16,327 nt of DNA from Cyanobacteria bacterium UBA11153 (GTDB lineage Bacteria > Cyanobacteriota > Cyanobacteriia > Cyanobacteriales > Coleofasciculaceae), in the NCBI GenBank assembly GCA_003511885.1, contig DOIX01000335.1:5953-22279 (forward strand). The letters run 5' to 3'. Shown in pieces: positions 6,921 to 13,833 of the stretch. The notes beneath the pieces are model-generated. The model did no database searches, was not told where the DNA came from, and saw only the letters and a list, made by a program, of their open reading frames with translations. The translations under genes and the position numbers were made by a program. Each line of letters starts with the position of its first letter. Within the stretch, counting starts at the first letter, position 1.

Positions 6921-9900
6921 ATGGATATCATCAACCCCCTCCCCACCACCACCGGAATCCCCCTAGAATCCGACATCATCAGCAACCCCATCACCCCAAC
7001 CACCTCAATAGTAGGAGAAAGCAACCCCACCCCACAACTCACACCAATCGAAGCAGTTAGCTATCAACCATTATTAATTAGCAATCAACCATTACCAATT
7101 AGCAATCAGCCATTAGCAATTAACAACTCAAACATAGATTCTCTCCTCGGCACCACCACAAACATCAACATAAACCCCACCTTCAATTCCGGCGTATTCA
7201 CAGTAGAAAACACCGGAAAAATCACCATCGACTACCTATTTGACGGCGGCGGATACCAAGGCGAATTAGCAATATTCAGCCTCACAGGAATGGAACAATT
7301 CCTCAACAATTACACCTCATTTATCAAAGAAGCAGCCACCCGGAGTCTCAGTAACACAAACCAAGGACATATAGTCATCTCAGACAAAACCGAAGGAGCC
7401 AGATTAAACGAAGAATTAGGAGAAAAGAATCAAAATCGTGGCGACTACCTAGGAGTCAAAACCTTCAACATGCTTCCCGGCGATAAATTTGGCTTAATGT
7501 TAACACCAAATGGCACAATCCAACAAGTATTTGACAACCCCAAAATCGGTGGTGGAATTCGCCCCTTATTTTCCCTCGCCACCGCCAATCCAAATGATAG
7601 CTTTCAACTCGGACAAATTGCCGATATTACAGGCAATGGTAACGCCTTTGTCATGGAAGACTTACGAATAGATCGTAACTCCGATAAAGATTATAACGAT
7701 ATGATGTTCCTCGTAGGCGGTGCAACAGGAACAGCACCAGTATTAAGTGAAGTAATTAACCCAAACAAAGACTGGCGTACCACCGAAGTAGGGCAAAGTT
7801 TAATTGACTACCTAGACACGACAACTCCCCCAGAAAATAACAACAAAATTACCGATACTTTATCAGACAGAGTACGTTATGCCATTGAAAGAGCCGAAGA
7901 TCTAGCCAACTACGAGCCTACCGCATTAAAATCAACTAAACAATGGGTAGTAGGAGTAACACCAGGTTATAATTCCCAAGACTTAGCCACCCTCTTTGGT
8001 AGCGAATACTTAGGAGCAACCGGACATATTCCCAACACTCACATCATTGAATTTAGCAAAAACTTTACCCCAGAGCAAGTACAAAAAAGATTAGATGGAT
8101 TAGCAGGAATAGAATTTGCCTACCCCCTAGTCCCCACAGAATTAGTACCCCAATTTATCCCCAACGATCCATTATTCCCCAATCAGTGGAATTTAGATAA
8201 TCAACATATTAATGTCACCCCCGCTTGGGATACAGTAACAGGAAAAGGAGTAACTATCGCCATAGTTGATGATGGATTACAGTATACTCATCCTGACTTA
8301 CAAGGAAATTATCGGGCTGACTTAAGTCGGGATTTTAACGAAACTCTTGATAGTCAGGGCAATGTAAAATTATATGAAAATAATCCTCGCGGCACTTACG
8401 ATACCAATCCCATTGCTACTAACGGACACGGTACAACTGTAGCCGGAATTGCCGCTGCAATTGGAAATAATAATATAGGCGTAAGTGGTGTTGCACCTAA
8501 TGCTGATTTAGCGGGATTGCGGTTAATTGAAGGTAAAGTAAATGACAAGCAAATTGCCGATGCTTTGTCTTATTTACGCCATAATATCGATATTTATAAT
8601 AACAGTTGGAAGCCCAGAAATGCTTTTTGGGCTTCACCGATGGCGGAATATGAATTGGGGATTGGTGGGAGTCAAGGAAGAAATGGTTTGGGAAGTATTT
8701 ATGTATTTGCAGCCGGGAATGATGGTTTGAATCTCGGTAATGTAAATTACAATAATTTCGCTAATTCTCGTCAGGCAATTACTGTGGGTGCAGTTAATTC
8801 TAGTGGGCGGAGGACGGGATATAGCGAACCTGGTGCGTCGGTGTTAGTTTCGGCTTATGCTAATGGGATTACAACTACAGATTTGTTGGGTAATCTTGGG
8901 TTAAATTCTGGTAGTAGCAGTCAGGATTATCTCAATAAAGATTATACGAAAAATGCCAGCGGTACTTCTTCGGCTGCACCGCAAGTTTCGGGTACGATCG
9001 CGTTAATGTTAGAGGCGAATCCGAGTTTAAGTTTGCGGGATGTGCAGCATATTTTAGTGGAAACTGCGGTTAAAAATAATCCGACTAATCAGGGTTGGGT
9101 GACTAATGGTGCGGGAAATAAAGTACATGATGAGTATGGTTTTGGTGTGGTTGATGCGGCGGCGGCGGTTAGTTTGGCGAAAACTTGGACTACTGTGGGA
9201 AGTGAGGTTAAGATTTCGGCTAAGGAGACTTTTACTAATCCTATTTTAATTCCGGATAATGATGATAATGGGATTCCTCGCACGTTTAATATTACTGAGG
9301 ATATTACGGTTGAGTCGGTGGAGGTTTTGTTTGATGCAACTCGTCATGTTTGGCGAGATTTGGATATTGTATTAACTTCTCCGGATGGCACAGAATCGGT
9401 GTTAGCTTCACCTCATGCACTTCCAACTAGTAATTCTAAGGATAATAAGTGGATTTTTACTTCTGTGCGAAATTGGGGTGAATCTTCAGTAGGTGAGTGG
9501 AAGTTAGAGGTGCGAGATTTGCAGTCTGGAAATCAGGGTAATTTGTATGGGTTGGGGTTGAATATTTATGGTAGTAAGCCGACTGTGACTTTGAAGGCTA
9601 CTGATGATTTTGCTGCTGAGGGGGAAGATGATGGAGAGTTTACTGTTTTTCGCAGTGGGAGTAATAAGAATCCGCTTACTGTTAATTATGAGATCGATCC
9701 TAACTATATTGGGAATAAACCACCAGCTACTAATGGTGTCGATTACGAAAGACTTACTGGTACAATTACTATTCCTGCTGGTGCTGATTCGGTGAAGATT
9801 CCGATTAAAACTTTAGATGATACGGTAGCTGAATGGCCGGAAACAGTTAAGCTGAAGTTAAAAGAGAATAATGGCTATCAGGTGGGAAATAGTAACGTGG

Positions 9901-11906
9901 CTTGGCTGTTAATTGCTGACACGGAAACACCGCAAATTGCTGTTTATCCTGAATCTTATGCTGGTATTCGAGGTGCTTGGACTAGTAATTACACCTCAGA
10001 ATCAGGTAATAAAAGTTTTTTTCACTTCCAACGTTATGGTAATTTATCCCAACCTTTGACTGTCAATTACTCAATGACAGGAGATGCTATCAATGGGGTA
10101 GATTATCAAACGCTGCCTGGTAGCTTTACTTTTCCTGGAGTGCCAAATGAGTCTTTAAGAGATTTACTAGTGGCTGCATATAACCTGAATTTCACTGCTA
10201 TTGATGATAGTGAACTTGAATCTGATGAAACAGCATTATTTACTATAACACCTAGTTCTGACTATACTATCTCATCTGCTTGGGGCACGATACCGACACT
10301 TATTGCTGATAATGATAGTAAACCTACTGTCAGTTTTACAGTTAACGATAGCACAGTCTCAGAATACGGTGACAAGGCTACGTTTACCCTTAGCCGCACT
10401 GGGGATACTACTAATCCACTTGATGTAAAGTTATGGATTACGAATCGACAGGGTGATGCAATGGCTGTTAATGGTAAGGATTTTGAATTGATTAATGAAA
10501 CTATCACTATCCCGTCTGGTGAATCTTCAGTTATTATTGACATCAACCCAATTGATGATAATATAGTGGAGCCTAGCGAGCGTCTTGATGTGTTGCTAGT
10601 AGCTGATCCTGCTTATAGTTTTGGTGCGATTGACAATATGATTTTTAGCATCAAAGATAACGATAAGCCCACAGTAGCATGGCGACAACAATTGGGAACT
10701 TCTGGTTTTGATTACGCTAATAGCGTAACTAACGATAGTGATGGTAATATCTATATTACTGGTTGCACTACGGGGAATTTTGCTGGTACGAATGCTGGCT
10801 TAGGTGATACTTTTATCGCTAAATATAATAGTGCGGGAGTATTGCAGTGGAAACAACAGCTTGGTACTGTAGGGTATGATGAAGGTACTGGTATTGCTGT
10901 TGATAGTACGGGAAATATCTATCTGACAGGTTGGACGGATGGTACAATTAGTGGGAATTCTAATAGTCGCAAGAGTTGGATTGCTAAATACAATAATAGC
11001 GGTCAATTAGAGTGGCAAAAAGAAGCAGGTAATACGGCTTTCGATCTCTCGAATGGTAAAATAACTGTGGATAAGGATGGCAATCTCTATCTAGCAGGTC
11101 GTACTTATACTATAGTAGATAATGATGCTTGGTTTGCTAAGTATAATGGTGAGGGCAATCAAATTTGGAGTAAACAGTTAGGAAATTCTCCTTTTGATGA
11201 GGCGACGGGTATTGCGGTTGATAATGATGGGTTTGTTTATCTTTCTGGACAAACTCAGGGTAATTTAGGTGGCACTAATCAAGGTAATGCTGATGCTTGG
11301 CTAGCTAAGTATGATGGTAATGGTAGTCAAGTCTGGGTAAAACAATTGGGTACTGCGGAGTTGGATAAGGCTAATGGTGTTGCTGTGGATAATAAGGGAC
11401 ATATTTATATATCGGGACAAACTTTTGGCAAGTTGGGCGATACTTATGAAGGAAGTCCTTTGGATTGGGTGGGAGATTTTGGTGCAGGATGGGCTGGTGC
11501 TTTAGGAGATAAATCGGGTTTAGGTGGCACATATTACGGAAATGGTGATGCTTTTGTGGCGCAATTTGATACTGATGGAAATTTGAAATGGAAGCGACTT
11601 TTAGGTACGATTGCTGCTGATATTTCTACTGGTGTTACTGCTGATAAGTTGGGGAATGTTTATCTATCGGGATATACTTTGGGGAATTTGAGTGGAAATA
11701 ATGTTGGTAGTAGTGATGTTTTTGCGGCAAAATATGATGAGTTGGGTGCTTTGCAGTGGAAGCAACAGTTAGGGAGTAGTGGGAAGGATGTGGTGACTGG
11801 AATGGCGATTGGTGGTACGGGAATTGTGATGGCGGGTTATAGTAATGGGGTTTTTGGGAGTGGGAGTTTTGGGGGGGATGATGGGATTTTGGTGAAGTTG
11901 GGGTGA
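6921..11906 (+). CDS. Multidomain subtilisin-like (S8) serine protease with DUF4114, P domain, Calx-beta and SBBP propeller repeats
   Basis: This is a 1661-residue protease, probably exported and calcium-dependent. In order: a Pro/Asn/Thr-rich leader (1-90) with three NQPL.IS repeats; a DUF4114 domain ending in EDLRIDRNSDKDYNDMMF (246-263); a fervidolysin-like prodomain (about 340-405); the linker NDPLFPNQWNL; and the S8 domain with D450 (AIVDDG), H503 (NGHGTTVAG), oxyanion N600 (FAAGND) and S683 (SGTSSAAP). All catalytic residues are present. A proprotein-convertase P domain follows at about 765-885. Three Calx-beta domains span about 886-998, 1003-1132 and 1134-1247. Seven W..QLG...D repeats begin at W1254, 1310, 1365, 1416, 1472, 1557 and 1613, which fits a seven-bladed propeller. 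There is no classical Sec signal. AGGAAA lies 5 bp before the ATG. Base composition changes strongly along the gene. The substrate is unknown. Confidence 0.93.
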   Translation: MDIINPLPTTTGIPLESDIISNPITPTTSIVGESNPTPQLTPIEAVSYQPLLISNQPLPISNQPLAINNSNIDSLLGTTTNININPTFNSGVFTVENTGKITIDYLFDGGGYQGELAIFSLTGMEQFLNNYTSFIKEAATRSLSNTNQGHIVISDKTEGARLNEELGEKNQNRGDYLGVKTFNMLPGDKFGLMLTPNGTIQQVFDNPKIGGGIRPLFSLATANPNDSFQLGQIADITGNGNAFVMEDLRIDRNSDKDYNDMMFLVGGATGTAPVLSEVINPNKDWRTTEVGQSLIDYLDTTTPPENNNKITDTLSDRVRYAIERAEDLANYEPTALKSTKQWVVGVTPGYNSQDLATLFGSEYLGATGHIPNTHIIEFSKNFTPEQVQKRLDGLAGIEFAYPLVPTELVPQFIPNDPLFPNQWNLDNQHINVTPAWDTVTGKGVTIAIVDDGLQYTHPDLQGNYRADLSRDFNETLDSQGNVKLYENNPRGTYDTNPIATNGHGTTVAGIAAAIGNNNIGVSGVAPNADLAGLRLIEGKVNDKQIADALSYLRHNIDIYNNSWKPRNAFWASPMAEYELGIGGSQGRNGLGSIYVFAAGNDGLNLGNVNYNNFANSRQAITVGAVNSSGRRTGYSEPGASVLVSAYANGITTTDLLGNLGLNSGSSSQDYLNKDYTKNASGTSSAAPQVSGTIALMLEANPSLSLRDVQHILVETAVKNNPTNQGWVTNGAGNKVHDEYGFGVVDAAAAVSLAKTWTTVGSEVKISAKETFTNPILIPDNDDNGIPRTFNITEDITVESVEVLFDATRHVWRDLDIVLTSPDGTESVLASPHALPTSNSKDNKWIFTSVRNWGESSVGEWKLEVRDLQSGNQGNLYGLGLNIYGSKPTVTLKATDDFAAEGEDDGEFTVFRSGSNKNPLTVNYEIDPNYIGNKPPATNGVDYERLTGTITIPAGADSVKIPIKTLDDTVAEWPETVKLKLKENNGYQVGNSNVAWLLIADTETPQIAVYPESYAGIRGAWTSNYTSESGNKSFFHFQRYGNLSQPLTVNYSMTGDAINGVDYQTLPGSFTFPGVPNESLRDLLVAAYNLNFTAIDDSELESDETALFTITPSSDYTISSAWGTIPTLIADNDSKPTVSFTVNDSTVSEYGDKATFTLSRTGDTTNPLDVKLWITNRQGDAMAVNGKDFELINETITIPSGESSVIIDINPIDDNIVEPSERLDVLLVADPAYSFGAIDNMIFSIKDNDKPTVAWRQQLGTSGFDYANSVTNDSDGNIYITGCTTGNFAGTNAGLGDTFIAKYNSAGVLQWKQQLGTVGYDEGTGIAVDSTGNIYLTGWTDGTISGNSNSRKSWIAKYNNSGQLEWQKEAGNTAFDLSNGKITVDKDGNLYLAGRTYTIVDNDAWFAKYNGEGNQIWSKQLGNSPFDEATGIAVDNDGFVYLSGQTQGNLGGTNQGNADAWLAKYDGNGSQVWVKQLGTAELDKANGVAVDNKGHIYISGQTFGKLGDTYEGSPLDWVGDFGAGWAGALGDKSGLGGTYYGNGDAFVAQFDTDGNLKWKRLLGTIAADISTGVTADKLGNVYLSGYTLGNLSGNNVGSSDVFAAKYDELGALQWKQQLGSSGKDVVTGMAIGGTGIVMAGYSNGVFGSGSFGGDDGILVKLG
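7062..7124 (+). repeat. Three in-frame 21-bp repeats near the protease N terminus
   Basis: Units 7062-7082, 7083-7103 and 7104-7124 encode YQPLLIS, NQPLPIS and NQPLAIN. The DNA (caattagcaatcagccatta) resembles the TTAGCAATTA-type heptameric tandem repeats normally seen between cyanobacterial genes. Each unit is three heptamers long, so the frame is preserved. They lie in a disordered-looking leader before DUF4114. Confidence 0.75.
11847..11903 (+). other. G-quadruplex-type tract at the 3' end of the protease gene
   Basis: G runs at 11847-11850, 11856-11858, 11862-11864 and 11871-11877 are separated by loops of 5, 3 and 6 bases, which meets the usual G3+N1-7 rule. Two further runs lie at 11883-11885 and 11900-11903. 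The surrounding 11834-11926 contains no C at all on the plus strand. The tract is coding and specifies a Gly-rich end of the last propeller repeat. Confidence 0.6.
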
Positions 11907-11915
11907 TGGGTTTTG

Positions 11916-11948
11916 TTGGTAGTGGGCACGTAGCGTGCTTACTACTAA
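11916..11948 (+). terminator. Hairpin just after the protease stop, possible terminator
   Basis: TTGGTAGTGGGCACG (11916-11930) and CGTGCTTACTACTAA (11934-11948) form a 15-bp stem with three G-T wobbles and a three-base TAG loop, starting 10 bp after the stop codon. No T tract follows directly, so intrinsic termination is plausible but not certain. It could also be a dispersed hairpin repeat. Confidence 0.45.
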
Positions 11949-11971
11949 CCTGATAGTGGAAATTCTTTTCT

Positions 11972-12013
11972 CTTCCCCATTCCCCATTTCCCACTCCCTA
12001 CTCCCTACTCCCA
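11972..12013. repeat. Short tandem heptamer repeat, six units
   Basis: The run reads as six degenerate heptamers in tandem: cttcccc, attcccc, atttccc, actccct, actccct, actccca. Such heptameric short tandem repeats are a known feature of intergenic DNA in filamentous cyanobacteria. The segment TCCCACTCCC (11989-11998) is the exact complement of GGGAGTGGGA (11856-11865) in the preceding gene. Confidence 0.75.
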
Positions 12014-12056
12014 ATTCAAGGCAAAATAGAAAAATCACAGGTTACGGGAGAATCTT

Positions 12057-12947
12057 ATGACTGAGACAATCGCCAAAATCGATTTACCTCCCCCCTTTCC
12101 AGATCATACGCAATTACCGGAATCGGATGGTACGTTTGTGAAAAATTTTCAGGAGCATCCCCAAAGTATCATTCTCACTGACTCGCTCGGACCTATTTTA
12201 CTACAGATTCATCCTGATGGACAATACGCGATCGGGCAAGATAGCGGTATTTACTGGCGAGAAACCGAGCCACCGGAAAAAGGGGCAGAAGCGCCAGATT
12301 GGTTTTATGTACCCAATGTGCCACCGGACTTAAATGGTCAAATTCGTCGTTCTTACGTCCTCTGGAGGGAACATTTAGCCCCCTTAATTGCCATAGAATT
12401 TGCTAGTGGGAATGGAGACGAAGAAAGAGATCGAACTCCTCTATCTTATCCGACAGAAGGAGAAGTAATTAGACCGGGAAAATTCTGGGTTTACGAACGA
12501 ATTATCAGGATTGCTTATTACGCTATCTATGAAATTGGTAGTGGCAAATTAGAAGTATATAGCTTGGCTGGTGCAGGCTATCAAAAACTCACACCAAATG
12601 AACGAGGACATTATCTAATTCCACCCTTGAAAGTCGAATTAGGTTTGTGGCAAGGAAGTTATCAGAATCAAACCCAACTCTGGCTGAGGTGGTGGGATGA
12701 GGATGGAAATTTGTTATTAACTGGTTCAGAACGTGCTGAAGTGGAGTCAGCAAGAGCAGAACGTGCTGAAGTAGCCAGACAGGAAGCTGAAGTCGCCAGA
12801 CAGGAAGCTGAAGCTGCTTTAGCCGCAGAAGTACAAGCCAAAAGAAATACCATATCCCGCCTTTTGGCAATGGGATTGACTTTGGCACAAGTTGCTGAGG
12901 CGTTGAATATGACAGAGGCGGAGGTGACAGCAGCTTCTCAAGATTAA
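12057..12947 (+). CDS. Uma2-family (DUF820) PD-(D/E)XK-like protein with C-terminal coiled coil
   Basis: This 296-residue protein belongs to the large cyanobacterial Uma2 group, which has a restriction-endonuclease-like fold. Cellular roles are mostly unknown. The core spans about 40-200 and carries the hallmark PDWFYVPN (PD at 80-81) and LIAIEFASG (E114), then FWVYERIIRIAYYAIYE and GLWQGSYQNQTQLWLRWW. Residues 224-262 are an Ala/Glu/Arg/Gln-rich coiled coil with exact heptads AEVARQE-AEVARQE. A short helical tail, LLAMGLTLAQVAEALNM (269-285), ends the protein. GGGAG (12046-12050) lies 6 bp before the ATG. The gene sits 150 bp after the subtilase and 301 bp before a second, broken Uma2 gene of a different subgroup without a coiled coil. 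No toxin, methylase or other partner is adjacent. Confidence 0.88.
   Translation: MTETIAKIDLPPPFPDHTQLPESDGTFVKNFQEHPQSIILTDSLGPILLQIHPDGQYAIGQDSGIYWRETEPPEKGAEAPDWFYVPNVPPDLNGQIRRSYVLWREHLAPLIAIEFASGNGDEERDRTPLSYPTEGEVIRPGKFWVYERIIRIAYYAIYEIGSGKLEVYSLAGAGYQKLTPNERGHYLIPPLKVELGLWQGSYQNQTQLWLRWWDEDGNLLLTGSERAEVESARAERAEVARQEAEVARQEAEAALAAEVQAKRNTISRLLAMGLTLAQVAEALNMTEAEVTAASQD
12765..12812 (+). repeat. In-frame 21-bp repeats encoding the coiled-coil heptads
   Basis: Units 12765-12785 and 12786-12806 differ by one base and are followed by a partial third copy (gctgaa, 12807-12812). Each encodes one AEVARQE heptad. An older duplicated block, cagaacgtgctgaagt, lies at about 12727 and 12757. The repeat length equals one coiled-coil heptad, so copy-number change would alter coil length without breaking the frame. 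Confidence 0.75.
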
Positions 12948-12961
12948 CCTCTAATAGCTTA

Positions 12962-13102
12962 AGTCAGTTGAGATCTTGCACCAGTTGCAATAAACCGGAG
13001 GCAGAGCCTCTAAACCCTCGTTCCCAGGTTCAACCTGGGAACGAGAATATCGAGGCTCTGCCTCTTATTGAGAATGCTGCAAGATCTGAGTTAAAACTGA
13101 CT
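12962..13102. mobile_element. MITE-like non-coding element with nested inverted repeats
   Basis: The outer ends AGTCAGTT (12962-12969) and AACTGACT (13095-13102) are exact complements. Next to them the imperfect arms TTGAGATCTTGCACCA and its diverged partner (13069-13088) continue the inverted repeat. Inside, GAGGCAGAGCCTC (12998-13010) pairs with 13052-13064, and CTCGTTCCCAGGTT (13017-13030) pairs with 13032-13045, both perfectly. There is no reading frame. It lies in the gap between the two Uma2 genes. The inner hairpin type is familiar as a dispersed cyanobacterial repeat. Confidence 0.6.
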
Positions 13103-13105
13103 GAT

Positions 13106-13145
13106 ATCATAATTTTAGTCCATTTTAATGGACTAAAATTATGAT
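13106..13145. repeat. Perfect 19-bp inverted repeat
   Basis: The arms 13106-13124 (core AATTTTAGTCCATT) and 13127-13145 are exact reverse complements around TT. The core AGTCCATTTTAATGGACT is a common type of intergenic hairpin in cyanobacteria. It starts 3 bp after the MITE-like element, so the two may have moved together or nested. It lies about 160 bp after the first Uma2 stop and 104 bp before the second Uma2 ATG. The rest of this gap (13146-13248) shows only the GAGGAAA ribosome binding site at 13238-13244. Confidence 0.7.
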
Positions 13146-13248
13146 CCTTTTAATTAATTAAACGGCTGCTTTTGATCGTTACTGATAATAACGAATTGCC
13201 TCTGATAATTCTGTCACTACCCCACACCCACTCAAATGAGGAAAAACA

Positions 13249-13623
13249 ATGACAACGCTGCTAATTCAAACAGAAAGGATTCCACTAACAGTCAATTTTC
13301 CTACCCTCAAATCGATTAGTGTTGAAGAGTTCTACGAATTCTGTCTAGCCAATCGCGATTTGAGAATTGAACGTACTGCCAGTGGGGAAGTTATTATTAT
13401 GTCACCAGCCTTTTCAGATACAGGTAATCGCAATTTCAAGATTGCCCTACAATTGGGTAAATGGGCAGAAGAAGATGGCACAGGTGAAGCATTTGACTCT
13501 AGTGCAGGCTTTACCTTACCCAATGGCGCAACCCGTTCCCCCGATGCTTCATGGATTAAACTAGAGCGCTGGAATGCTTTAAGCCCACATTCCGCACCCT
13601 TAACTGTCACAAGGGATAGTTAA
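13249..13623 (+). pseudogene. Uma2-family gene, 5' fragment cut by an insertion sequence
   Basis: The first 112 codons are a normal Uma2 N-terminal half: LKSISVEEFYEFC, IERTASGEVIIMSP (40-53), a helix N.KIALQLGKW, and GFTLPNGATRSPDASWI with the catalytic-type D99. At 13584 the reading frame enters the left inverted repeat of an IS1634-type element and continues for twelve unrelated codons to a stop at 13621-13623. Removing the element and one TTTAAG copy joins this part in frame to 15624-15891, giving RWNALSEEQKASF across the junction and a 200-residue protein, the usual Uma2 length. GAGGAAA precedes the ATG. The remaining fragment lacks the conserved E and K positions, so it is almost certainly inactive as a nuclease. 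Confidence 0.9.
13584..13623 (+). repeat. Left terminal inverted repeat of the IS
   Basis: It begins CCCACATTCCGCACCCT and continues with AACTGTCACAAGGGA and AGTTAA. It differs from the right repeat at positions 9, 18 and 34. It supplies the stop codon that ends the truncated upstream Uma2 frame. Confidence 0.9.
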
Positions 13624-13833
13624 GAAAAAAAACGCTAAAAAAGAGGAATCCTCGCCCAATCTGCTCACAGAAAATAAGTTCTGGACATTTCACGGTACTT
13701 AGATCTTATTTCTCCTGTTAAATCAAAGTCAATTAAACCTCCAGACAGTCATGAGAATCTAGCCCAGTTCAAAAGTCTTAAAAAGGGCAAAAAGCCAATC
13801 ATAAATAAATTTTATCTAACCCCGGTCAAATTT

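Noticed and set aside
11635..12038. Minus-strand frames over the protease 3' end
   Set aside because: Their His/Pro/Ser-rich products are antisense of the C-free G/T-rich coding tract and the heptamer array, and no start signal supports them.
12962..13145. CRISPR-like repeats
   Set aside because: The inverted repeats here and elsewhere are single fold-back elements or short tandem heptamers. There are no regularly spaced direct repeats with unique spacers.
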